From contig CAKKNE010000005.1 of NCBI GenBank assembly GCA_918797485.1, forward strand, positions 5,224,732 to 5,288,731: a stretch of 64,000 nt of DNA, read 5' to 3'. The position numbers were made by a program, and so were the translations under genes. A model generated the notes under the pieces. The model searched no databases. It saw only the letters and a list, made by a program, of their open reading frames with translations, and was not told the origin of the DNA. Of the stretch, positions 53,001 through 61,222 are shown in pieces. This DNA is from Pelagomonas calceolata. Lineage: Eukaryota; Sar; Pelagophyceae; Pelagomonadales; Pelagomonadaceae. Positions within the stretch are counted from its first letter, which is position 1, and every line of letters begins with the position of its first letter.

Positions 53001-54742
53001 AGCTTTGTCGCGTCCGCGACGCGCGCCTCGAACTCACCCGAAGCGTCGGACTCCGCGAGGAGCGACGTCTCGGGTAAGGCAGCGACGAGCTGCGGCGTCT
53101 TTTTGGACGCGTGCGCAGTGTTGATCCCAAAGAACGCCGTGCCGCCGCCCGCCTCGACGGCGCGTATCAATACCGACGCCGACTCTGGAGAGCCGTTAAA
53201 GCCGTGGAACGCGACCCGCGGCGGCCGCTCGGCTCGTATCGCCGCGGCGACGGCGTCGACGCGCTTGACGCAGTGCACCGTGACGCCTCTGCCCAATTCC
53301 CGCGCCAGCGCGAGCTGCGCTCGGAATATCGAGTCCTGGAGCTCCAGGTCCGGCGGCTCCCCGCTCCCGGGTGGGCTTCGTCCCCCCGCGAACTTGTCGA
53401 GGCCGCACTCGCCCACGAGCGCCGTCGGTGATTCCACGAGGCGCCTTTCTAGCGCGTCGAGCCACCCCTCGGACGCGTCGCAGGCCCACCAGGGGTGCAC
53501 GCCGTAGGCCACCGCCTTGGCCGTCGGCGCGAGCGCGGAGACCGCGTCCCAGTCGCCCGGCCCGGTGGAGCAGACGACGAGTTCTGCGGCCGACGCCGGC
53601 GGCTCGGGGGCGAACTGCGCGTGGCAGTGCGTGTCCACGGCGCCCAGCGCCGTCGACCGGCGCCTCGACACGCGCGGCGGCCCGCCGCTGCCGCCCCGCC
53701 ATCGTGTTTTCTGTGGTGGCCGCGATCGCGCAGCCAAGCCAAAGTCCGAGCACGGGCAGTCGGCCTCCTCCCACGCATCGTCTTCTCCGTCGTCGACGCC
53801 CGCCAAGACGGCGGCGATCGGCCTCGCGGCACCCGCGGTGTCGTCGCGCGCAGCGCTTTCGGCAATCAAGACGTCGTGTTCCACGGCAGCGACGGCGCCG
53901 TCAGCAATCAGGACGTCGACGGCCGCGGCGCCCGCCGCGAGGCCGAACGCCGCCGTCGCAAAGACCGACGACCCGAGGCCCATGTCGCAGGCGCCCGTCC
54001 GGACCTCGGCCTTGGCCGGCGGCCGCTCGTCCGAGTAGACGGAGACGACGCGGGCCTCGCGGTTCTCGCCGTCCAGCCCCGCGGCCCGGCGCGCGCGGCG
54101 CCACTGCTTCCGCGTCGCTCGCAAGAGGGCGTCGCCCGTGCGCGCGCCGCGGACGTCGCCTGGCCGCACGCGCACGGCCGTGGGGTCGCGGCGCCCGCCC
54201 GCGGCGCCGCAGACGACTATGGCCTGCGCCCGCGCGTCGCAGGCGCGCAGCAGCGCGACCTTGTCGTTTGCATTATCGATGCAGTCGACGACGACGTCGA
54301 CCTTTGCCGCGTCGAGGATCGCGTCCGCGTTCTCTTCGCCCACAAAATCCGGCACGCATTCGAAGACGGCGTTCGGATTGATGTCCGTTAGTCTATCACG
54401 GAGCACGTCGACCTTGGACTTGCCGACCGTCGAGCTGAGCGCGACGAGCTGCCGATTCGTGTTCGAGACGCAGACCTCGTCCAAGTCGACGAGAATCAGC
54501 CGCCCGACGCCCGTCCGCGCGATGGCCTCGGCCGCCCACGAGCCGACGCCACCGACGCCGACGACCATCGCCGAGGCGTCGCGCAGTGTGGTGGTGGCGG
54601 AGTCGCCGTAAAGCCGCCGCGTGCCCGCGAAGCGCACGTCGTCCAGCGCGTCGCCCGCTTGGAGTCGTCGCACCACTCGCTGCGGGTTTGTTACGAATGC
54701 TGCAGCTGCGGCCAGCGCGAGTGCGCATCGCATGGCATTCAT
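52922..54742 (-). CDS. Fusion of TcdA/CsdL-type E1-like enzyme and TatD-type metal-dependent hydrolase
   Basis: 606 residues, single exon, ATG at 54742. Leader MNAMRCALALAAAAAFVTNP has an AF-type site, suggesting plastid import. Residues ~38-300 are a ThiF/E1-like fold: RFAGTRRLYGD, nucleotide site VVGVGGVGSWAAEAIARTGVG, DLDEVCVSNTNRQ, DCIDNANDK, GAAGG; this is the TcdA pattern, the enzyme that cyclises tRNA t6A to ct6A. Residues ~375-606 are TatD-like: VDTHCHAQF metal motif, GVHPWW, GECGLDK, VHC, FHGF, ESDA. TatD proteins are metal-dependent nucleases. The linker is Arg/Gly-rich. The fusion is in one uninterrupted frame. Confidence 0.85.
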   Translation of the reverse strand: MNAMRCALALAAAAAFVTNPQRVVRRLQAGDALDDVRFAGTRRLYGDSATTTLRDASAMVVGVGGVGSWAAEAIARTGVGRLILVDLDEVCVSNTNRQLVALSSTVGKSKVDVLRDRLTDINPNAVFECVPDFVGEENADAILDAAKVDVVVDCIDNANDKVALLRACDARAQAIVVCGAAGGRRDPTAVRVRPGDVRGARTGDALLRATRKQWRRARRAAGLDGENREARVVSVYSDERPPAKAEVRTGACDMGLGSSVFATAAFGLAAGAAAVDVLIADGAVAAVEHDVLIAESAARDDTAGAARPIAAVLAGVDDGEDDAWEEADCPCSDFGLAARSRPPQKTRWRGGSGGPPRVSRRRSTALGAVDTHCHAQFAPEPPASAAELVVCSTGPGDWDAVSALAPTAKAVAYGVHPWWACDASEGWLDALERRLVESPTALVGECGLDKFAGGRSPPGSGEPPDLELQDSIFRAQLALARELGRGVTVHCVKRVDAVAAAIRAERPPRVAFHGFNGSPESASVLIRAVEAGGGTAFFGINTAHASKKTPQLVAALPETSLLAESDASGEFEARVADATKLIADARNWSLDVAEERLAGNARAFLL

Positions 54743-54876
54743 GTGTGCTCCTGTGCGAGTGCTCCTGTGTCAGGATTGCGTCCGCACGGGTCGTATGTGT
54801 TATCAGGACTGCTCCCTCGCAACTATTGTTTCACCTGCACGTCTGCGCTGCCTTTCAACTTGATCGACGAATCGAT

Positions 54877-54900
54877 GCTAGTGTCTTACAGGCCGCTAGC
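54877..54900 (+). promoter_or_regulatory. GCTAG palindromic element, strong copy 8
   Basis: GCTAGTGTCTTAC, AGGC, CGCTAGC. Between divergent starts, 135 bp from 54742 and 161 bp from 55061, in a 318-bp gap. Confidence 0.65.
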
Positions 54901-55060
54901 TTATTATAGGCAGCACGCCATTTGGAGCCCCAGCACTGCGCAAGTAACACTATTCGCGTCTAGAAACGCAGCAGCACTGATAAAAAACGCAGCAGTCATC
55001 AAAAAGCTGGCAAAAAAAAAGCACCGCCACAAGGAAGGCAGAGCCGCACGCGAAGCGCCC

Positions 55061-56094
55061 ATGATAACGCGTCGGTATCTGGCCGCCGCGGGCATTGCGA
55101 TCGTGGCGGTCGTCGCAACAACTGCGCCCAGAGCACCCGCAAAAAATCGAACGACGCCGTGGCTCACCTCCAACAACGCGTCCTACGTGTCGCTGCCGCG
55201 AATCGTCAAAGAGTACGCGCACGACTCCGGCGCGTTCACGCAAGGGCTCGTCTTCGGCGCGGACGGCGCGCTTTACGAGAGCGACGGGCTCTACCGGAAA
55301 TCGCGGGTGCGGCGCGTCGAACTCGACACGGGCAAGACGCTCGCGAAGAACCTGAACGCGAACGAGCACTTTGGCGAGGGCCTCGCGGCCATCGGGGAGA
55401 AGCTCTACCAGCTCACGTGGCGCGAGGGGGCCATGCACGAGTACGACACGAAGACGCTCCGACGGCTCTCGACGAGGGCGCAGCCGTTTCACGGCGAAGG
55501 CTGGGGGCTGGCCTACGACGAGACGACGGGGCTCGCGTACGGGACCGATGGCACGCACCGCGTCCACGTGCTGCGGCCGGCGCACAACTGGGCGGCGCTC
55601 CACGTGCTTCGCGTCAAGGACGAGCGCCTCGGCGACGCCCTGATCGAGGGCCTGAACGAATTGGAAATGGTCGAGGGCGAGCTCTGGGCGAACGTCCTGC
55701 CGCTGCGCTACCACAAGGCGTCGCCTTGCGTTGGACTGCGGCGTCGTAATATGAGGCGTCTACGCAAGCCAATACCTAAAACACACAGGTTGCCCGCATC
55801 GATATCAACACGGGCAACGTGCTTGGCTGGGTCGACCTCTCGGCCCTGCGCGACAAGCAGTCGAGCCGCGTCCGGCGGCAGCCGCACCACTTTGTGACGA
55901 ACGGCATCGCCTACCGGCGCGCAGCCGGCCGCCCGCAACTGCTCGCGACCGGCAAGCAGTGGGACTCGATGTTCGACATCGACCTCGAGGCGTCGAACCT
56001 GGGGCCGGACCACGTCCGGAGCCGCTGTGACCTGTATTTGTCTCCCACCAACTCAAAAGCACACCACCGCCCGTCGAGCTTTTTCCCTCACTAG
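55061..56094 (+). CDS. Glutaminyl-peptide cyclotransferase, plant/bacterial QCT type
   Basis: Exon 1 55061-55693, intron 55694-55788, exon 2 55789-56094; 312 residues. The ATG at 55061 is chosen because it begins a signal-anchor (MITRRYLAAAGIAIVAVVATTAP); in-frame ATGs upstream fall in the promoter region. The five-bladed propeller signature is clear: YAHDSGAFTQGLVFGADGALYESDGLY, NEHFGEGLAAIGEKLYQLTW, FHGEGWGLAYDETTGLAYGTDG, LNELEMVEGELWAN joined to VARIDINTGNVLGWVDLS, then NGIAY and ATGKQWDSMFDI. The enzyme converts N-terminal Gln to pyroglutamate in the secretory path. The intron is phase 0 and ends AACACACAG, like an introner end. Confidence 0.88.
55694..55788 (+). mobile_element. Possible decayed introner in glutaminyl cyclase gene
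   Basis: 95 nt. Starts GTCCTGCC and ends AAACACACAG, followed by GTTGCCCG. The ends resemble the family (CACACAG) but the inverted repeat is not convincing. The splice is needed for the family-conserved LWAN-VARID sequence. Confidence 0.5.
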
Positions 56095-56128
56095 TCGTCT
56101 GTTTGTAAAAGTGAGCAAAAATTATTAA

Positions 56129-58120
56129 TTAGAGCAACTCCGTCCACAAACTCGACTCCAGCTCCACGCCACCGCTGGCCGGCGCGGCCTCGAACGTCGC
56201 GACGGCCGGCGCCGGCTCCTTGACATCCTCCAATTCGGGCGGCGGCGCCGGCTGGTCCGAGAACTTGCCGCCCGGTTTATAGTCCTCGAGGTCCACGTAT
56301 TCGATGCCGTCCTCGGACTTATCTCGCGCGCGCTCCTTCTCGGCGGCCTTTTTCTTGTCCTCGACGGACTGCTCCCGCTGGTTGATGTAATGCTGCGAGA
56401 GGATGTCGGCGCGATGGAACCGGTCCTCGGGGAAGACGCCGTCGTCGCGCTCGCCCGCGTTGTCCGCGGCGCGCGCCGCGACGTCCGCCGCGTGCGCCGC
56501 GGCGAACGCCAGGTCGTGGACGCTCGCGCCGGAGGGCGGCTTCTCGAGCGCCGGCGCCGCCGAGGCCGTGGCCGCCTCGCGCAGGCCGTACCGATCCTCG
56601 GGCGCGGCCGGGGCCGGCGCGGCGGCGGCGTCGTCCGCCTTGCCGGCGGCGTCCTTCTTTCCGCCGCGCAGCGCCCGCGCGACGCGCGCCTGCTTCGAGC
56701 CCGGGTCCGCGGCGGCCGCAAAGTCGGTCTGGTCCACGGGCAACTCCACGTCCAGCACCCAACGGCTCGCCGACGGCTTCCGGTGCCGCGCCACGGCGGC
56801 GGTGGCCTCGACGCCGAACGGCAGCCGGACCACGAGCTTCTCGCGGCCGGGCATGACGGCCCGCACGGCGAACGCGCTCGCGGCGACCTTCCCCGAGGCG
56901 AACGGATCCCGCTTCGAGCCGCGGTCGCGCGGCAGCGACAAGCGCACCACGAGGTCCCGCGGTCGGTCGGCGTCCGCGGGAATCGCGTCGAAGCCCTCGC
57001 GCGGGCCGCGCGGCAGCAAAACGACGGGCCACGCGTCGTCGGAGGCGCCGTCCGGCGCCCGCACGAGCGCGGCCCCCCGCATCGGCGCGTACCAGAGCTC
57101 CGCGTCCGGCGCGGGGCCCAGCGCCATCTTCGGCGCCGCGGCCTTTCGCGCGCGGTGCACGTCGCCGGGCGAGGCCTCGGCGACCTTGGACGCCTCCTTT
57201 GACGAGTCGCGCACGTACTGGGCGCCCTCCTCCGGGTCGCCCTTGTACTTCATGCGCGGCAGCTTGTACTTGCGGTCCAGTTCCAACTTGTACTTTTGTT
57301 CGACGTAGGTCAGCGCAAGTTGGCAGATGAAGTCGCGCTGGGCGCCCGTCTCGTCGTTGACGCACTCGGCGAGGACGGTCGGATTCACGACGCAGTCGAC
57401 GACGATGCTCGCGGTGCCCTTGTTGTCGGCGCAGCCGCGGGGCGGGCCGATGCTCACCGGCACGCTCACGCCCTCGACCTCGTTGCCCTCGTTGTCGAGG
57501 CGCTTCGTCGGCTTGGGCGCGCCGACGGCGGCGGCCGAGCACACGTTGACGAAGTACTTTTGCGGCGCGCCCGCGCCGGCCTCCCGGATGCCGCCGCCCT
57601 CGGGCGCCTTTTGCGTGCCCGTCGTCTTGAGCACGAAGCCCGGCGTCGGCACGATGCGGATGCCGTCCTCGGTCGCCGGCCGCGTCGCGCCGCCGGCGCC
57701 GAGCACGCGCCCGCCGGGCAGCTCGAGCTCGTCGCCGGCGCGCGCCGGCCGCGACACGCGTTCCGGCGCGCCGGCGGGGGCGGGCGCCTTGCCCTGCTTG
57801 GCCTTTTCCCAGAGCTCGCCGACCTTGTCGTCGGCGCCCTCGCCCGAGAGCGCCGCCTGCATGAGCTCGGCGAAGGCCTCGGGGTCGCGCGCCTGCAGCT
57901 CCGAAAGCTCCTCGATGGCCGCGTTGGCTTCCTGCGGGTCCATGCCCGGCGGGTGGCCCGCGATGGCCGACGCGGCGGCGAACGGCGTCGCCGCGGCCGC
58001 GAGCTGCGGCTCGGGCGGCGACGCCGCCGCGGCCGCGCCGCCATCGATGATCAGCGACGACCGTGCTGGCGCGTCGCCCAACAGCGCCGACGACGTCGTC
58101 CGGCGCTTTGGCTTTGGCAT
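56129..58120 (-). CDS. PIH1-domain protein, Kintoun/DNAAF2-like
   Basis: 663 residues, one exon. Residues ~145-310 form a PIH1 domain: GIRIVPTPGFVLKTT, YFVNVCSAAAVG, VPVSIGPPRGCADNKGTAS, VVDCVVNPTVL, and RKYKLPRMKYKGDP at its end. A less conserved p23/CS-like segment follows (about 400-480, ending SRWVLDVELPVDQTDF). The C-terminal third is Ala-rich and charged. PIH proteins act with Hsp90 and R2TP; long members with PIH plus CS, such as Kintoun, pre-assemble axonemal dynein in the cytoplasm. Its length favours that group over the short general PIH1D1. This bears on whether the organism builds flagella. Confidence 0.75.
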   Translation of the reverse strand: MPKPKRRTTSSALLGDAPARSSLIIDGGAAAAASPPEPQLAAAATPFAAASAIAGHPPGMDPQEANAAIEELSELQARDPEAFAELMQAALSGEGADDKVGELWEKAKQGKAPAPAGAPERVSRPARAGDELELPGGRVLGAGGATRPATEDGIRIVPTPGFVLKTTGTQKAPEGGGIREAGAGAPQKYFVNVCSAAAVGAPKPTKRLDNEGNEVEGVSVPVSIGPPRGCADNKGTASIVVDCVVNPTVLAECVNDETGAQRDFICQLALTYVEQKYKLELDRKYKLPRMKYKGDPEEGAQYVRDSSKEASKVAEASPGDVHRARKAAAPKMALGPAPDAELWYAPMRGAALVRAPDGASDDAWPVVLLPRGPREGFDAIPADADRPRDLVVRLSLPRDRGSKRDPFASGKVAASAFAVRAVMPGREKLVVRLPFGVEATAAVARHRKPSASRWVLDVELPVDQTDFAAAADPGSKQARVARALRGGKKDAAGKADDAAAAPAPAAPEDRYGLREAATASAAPALEKPPSGASVHDLAFAAAHAADVAARAADNAGERDDGVFPEDRFHRADILSQHYINQREQSVEDKKKAAEKERARDKSEDGIEYVDLEDYKPGGKFSDQPAPPPELEDVKEPAPAVATFEAAPASGGVELESSLWTELL

Positions 58121-58274
58121 TGGAGCTCGATTTTGTAATTTATGGCTTCTGGTGCGTTAGGGCTGCGGATTTTTAGCCTAAACGTTGCTGTATGTATGAA
58201 TGTCTTCTCAGCAAGGGCTCATTCGCTGCAGTAAGGGCGACTCGGCGCGTTTGCCAGCTTCCGCCGCTAAGCTA

Positions 58275-58297
58275 GCTAGCGGCGGTAAGACACTAGC
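58275..58297 (-). promoter_or_regulatory. GCTAG palindromic element, strong copy 9
   Basis: Plus strand GCTAGCGGCGGTAAGACAC then TAGC (23 bp, one base shorter). Between divergent starts, 155 bp from 58120 and 177 bp from 58474, in a 353-bp gap. Confidence 0.65.
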
Positions 58298-58473
58298 AAG
58301 TAATAGGTCTGCGCAGCGCGACAAAGAGCTTGCTTTACGAGCCCCCGCTCATAGAATCACATAGATTTCGGGCTGGAGTAGCCGCCCACAAGACTCCCCG
58401 AGCCTCCGGGCCGCCGCCGCGCCGCCCCACGGGCACAGAGCCCTATAGCGCCTAGCGCCTCCGAACGAGAGCG

Positions 58474-59397
58474 ATGGAGAATAAACAGCCCCCGGCGAAG
58501 CGCAAGACCGACCAGAGCAGCTCGCCGCCGGCGCCGCCGGCGAAGCAACAAAAAAAGGAGACGACGCTCGAGTCGGTCGCGTCGCGCTGCCGCGACGCCA
58601 TCTCGGGCTCCCTGCTCGTCGACCCCGTGATCGCGGAGGACGGCCACACCTACGAGCGCAGCACGATCCGCGAGTGGTTCAGGCGGTGCGCGCAGCAGCC
58701 GACGTCGCCGCTGACGCACGAGCGCATGGGCACCGAACTGCGGCGCAACTTCGCGGTGCGCGCCATCGTCGAGGACCTCGCGTCGTCGCCGGGCCTCGGG
58801 GCCGAGGAGCGCGCCGAGTGGCACGTCGCGCGCGGCCGGCTCCTCTGCGAGCGCCAGGAGAGCAAAGACGGCGACGAGGCGAACAAGCCCGACGTCCGCG
58901 CGGCGCGCGCGGCCTTCGAGCGCGCCGCGCGGCTCGTCGACGAGCCGCCCGCGGGCGGCGACGCGCCGCCGACGGCGCTCGGCGAGGAGGCGCGCGTCTG
59001 CCGCGACCTCTGCGACGCCCTCCTCGACGTCGCGCGGCTGCGCGCGCGCGCGGCCACCGCGAAGGTCGACATCACCTTCGCCGACACGGCGTTCGACGCG
59101 CTCTTCCGGCCGGCCGGCGCGCGGCTCACGCGGTTCCAGCAGCTGACGCGGGGCACGCGCGTCCGCGTCGTCCACGACCGCCAGGCCGTCCTCGCCGCGT
59201 TCGAGGCCCAGGACGACGTCCTCGGGCTGCCCGACGACTGGGAGGCGTCGCTCGGCTGCGACTTCATCGTCGAGAACTACGACAACGGCGACTCGACGTA
59301 CGTCCTCGTCAAGCCCGGCGCCTTCGACGAGACGTCGGCTACCAACGCCAAGGACGGGAAGTGGTGGCCGTACTCGGTGGTTGTGTTGCTGCCATGA
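58474..59397 (+). CDS. U-box E3 ubiquitin ligase-like protein
   Basis: 307 residues, one exon, ATG after a purine-rich leader. A Lys/Pro-rich start is followed by a U-box (about 36-100): CRDAISGSLLVDPVIAEDGHTYERSTIREWF, SPLTHERMGTELRRNFAVRAIVEDL. The fold needs no zinc, and the E2-contact Ile/Leu positions are kept, although the first strand starts CRDAI rather than the usual CPI. A helical middle part follows. The C-terminal domain (about 225-305) contains LTRGTRVRVVHDRQAVLAAF and WEASLGCDFIVENYDNGDST, like the SH3-like unit of Mind bomb-type or related proteins. Predicted cytosolic ligase; target unknown. Confidence 0.8.
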   Translation: MENKQPPAKRKTDQSSSPPAPPAKQQKKETTLESVASRCRDAISGSLLVDPVIAEDGHTYERSTIREWFRRCAQQPTSPLTHERMGTELRRNFAVRAIVEDLASSPGLGAEERAEWHVARGRLLCERQESKDGDEANKPDVRAARAAFERAARLVDEPPAGGDAPPTALGEEARVCRDLCDALLDVARLRARAATAKVDITFADTAFDALFRPAGARLTRFQQLTRGTRVRVVHDRQAVLAAFEAQDDVLGLPDDWEASLGCDFIVENYDNGDSTYVLVKPGAFDETSATNAKDGKWWPYSVVVLLP

Positions 59398-59425
59398 ACT
59401 TTGTAATTTCGCATCTACTAGTAAA

Positions 59426-60913
59426 CTACATTAATCGGAGCACCCCCACAGCAATCGCCTCGACGCTGACGTCTCCTGCGTCCGGGTAGGACCAGCCGGT
59501 GTAATCCGATACCGTCGTCGCCTCGAACTCGCGATCGGCCCGGGGCAGGCACCGGTCGAGCTCGTCCAGGAACGCGTCCCGGTGCCGCCGCTGCGAATCC
59601 GTGACGACGACGGTCGCGCCCCCGATCTTTAGCGCTGCACACGTGCGCGCAACTGCTCGGGTGATTTCCTCAGTGTACAGCAAGTCTGCGGCGACCGCGA
59701 CGTCGACGCCGCGGACCGGGCTCTCTGCCACGTCGCCGAGAAAATCAAAGACCTGCGTCCGCACGACTCCCAGGTCCTGCGCTGCGGCTGCCGCCTCGAT
59801 CAGCTCGAGTACTCCCGGCGAGGCGTCCGTGGCAACCACTTCCGCCGCCCCCATGCTGGCCGCGGCGAGCGAGCAGAGGCCGGTCCCCGCACCAATCTCG
59901 ACGACGCAGCGGCCCGCGAGCGACATCTCCGCGAGGGCCTCGGCCGCGGCCCGGCTGCCCGGCCACAGCACGCCGCCACACATCGCAGAGCGAGGACTAT
60001 CCGTGTCGCATCCGTCGTCGCTGGTCGGGTCGGCGACCTCGAATATCGATACGGTTGTGCCGGCGACATCGATCGTCCGCACGCGAAAATCATCCGCGAC
60101 CGTCGCATCAGCCGTGGTCGTTTCGCGGCCGCTTCGTGCCCAGTCCGGCGGCGCCTCCAGCGCCAGCGCCGCGCTGCCCGGGAGCTTTGATGGCGCCGGG
60201 GCGAGGCCTCGCAGTCGGAAACACTCGGATGGAGGGAGCAGGAACGCCTCGTCGTCGTGAGCTGGGTCGAGCTGTGGTACGCCCGCGGTTCCCCCAAGGA
60301 CGAGCGCGAACGTGCGGTCGTCGTCCGGAAGTTCGCACACGTGGTCGTCTCCCATGTAACTCAGCGGTTGGTCGTCGCAGCCTTGTCGGTCGATGTCGCA
60401 CCAGCCCGGCCGCTCTTCGGGGTACATGTGGATCACGTTTATGCCCGCGTCGTCGTCGCCGAGGAAGGCGGCGCTCAGCCATAGGCTGTGCGGCTCGGGC
60501 CAGCGCCCCGTCGCGGGGTACGTCATGGCGACCGAACAGCCGCACTTCGAGCAAAAGTACCGATTCGCCCGAGGGCTGCGGCTCTCGCACTCCTGTGAGG
60601 ATCGCTGGTAGACCGAAAGCGTCTCCCACTGCGAGAAATACGTCGCGGCCAGCGGCACGCACCCCCAGGTGCTAAAGGCGGCGCCGGTCGACCGGCGACA
60701 GCTCCGGCAGTGACAGTGCACGGTCTGCAGCGCGGAAACGTTGACGTGCAGCACCACAGACCCGCAGGCGCAGGAGGCGGCCCGCGGCTTGGGCGGCGCA
60801 GACGCGTCGACCCGCGGACGCGCCGTTGGCAGCCTGCTCGCCGGCGAGATCGCCGACGACGAGGCAGCGATCACGACGGCGGCGACCGCGGTTCTGCGAG
60901 TTGTTCGCCGCAT
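59426..60913 (-). CDS. Fusion of GFA/CENP-V-type zinc protein and class I methyltransferase
   Basis: 495 residues from ATG 60913; upstream residues of the open frame are ignored because they begin at GTG and look non-coding. Residues 1-25 form a leader (MRRTTRRTAVAAVVIAASSS). The GFA domain (about 45-185) has the zinc ligands CACGSV, HCHCRSCRRSTGAAF and FCSKCGCSV. From ~320 to 495 is a METTL21/methyltransferase_16-like fold: GVLWPGSRAAAEAL, VVEIGAGTGLCSLAAASMGAAEVVATDAS (SAM site), VAADLLYTEE. The family methylates lysine on proteins such as elongation factors and chaperones. GFA proteins bind zinc and glutathione adducts. No frame break between the two domains. Confidence 0.8.
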   Translation of the reverse strand: MRRTTRRTAVAAVVIAASSSAISPASRLPTARPRVDASAPPKPRAASCACGSVVLHVNVSALQTVHCHCRSCRRSTGAAFSTWGCVPLAATYFSQWETLSVYQRSSQECESRSPRANRYFCSKCGCSVAMTYPATGRWPEPHSLWLSAAFLGDDDAGINVIHMYPEERPGWCDIDRQGCDDQPLSYMGDDHVCELPDDDRTFALVLGGTAGVPQLDPAHDDEAFLLPPSECFRLRGLAPAPSKLPGSAALALEAPPDWARSGRETTTADATVADDFRVRTIDVAGTTVSIFEVADPTSDDGCDTDSPRSAMCGGVLWPGSRAAAEALAEMSLAGRCVVEIGAGTGLCSLAAASMGAAEVVATDASPGVLELIEAAAAAQDLGVVRTQVFDFLGDVAESPVRGVDVAVAADLLYTEEITRAVARTCAALKIGGATVVVTDSQRRHRDAFLDELDRCLPRADREFEATTVSDYTGWSYPDAGDVSVEAIAVGVLRLM

Positions 60914-61088
60914 TTGTTTCTGCTGTGGGCTGCCCAGTGGGGCAGGCTGATTGGCAAGGACTTTTGCGCAGCGAAAAGTAGTGCTGCCCGGCTGACCAAT
61001 TCGTGCAGCGATTTCGCACGAGCCTGGTGTGCGCACAGATAACACCCCCCAAGCACCGAGCGCGGCCCGCGGATTTTGAGAAAGTCTT

Positions 61089-61112
61089 GCTAGTGTCTTA
61101 CAAGACGCTAGC
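61089..61112 (+). promoter_or_regulatory. GCTAG palindromic element, strong copy 10
   Basis: GCTAGTGTCTTAC, AAGA, CGCTAGC. Between divergent genes, 176 bp from 60913 and 111 bp from 61223. Confidence 0.65.
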
Positions 61113-61222
61113 TATCGCACTTTTTATTGCGTAGGCGAGCTCGCGCTGCTGCACACGCTGTCGACGTGCAACATGAACGCTTAACGAGACGAAAGCATTT
61201 TTGACGGCAACCAGGACCAATA

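Noticed and set aside
437-61112. GCTAG palindromes as transcription terminators
   Set aside because: They lie upstream of start codons, often between divergent genes, have short arms and no T tract.
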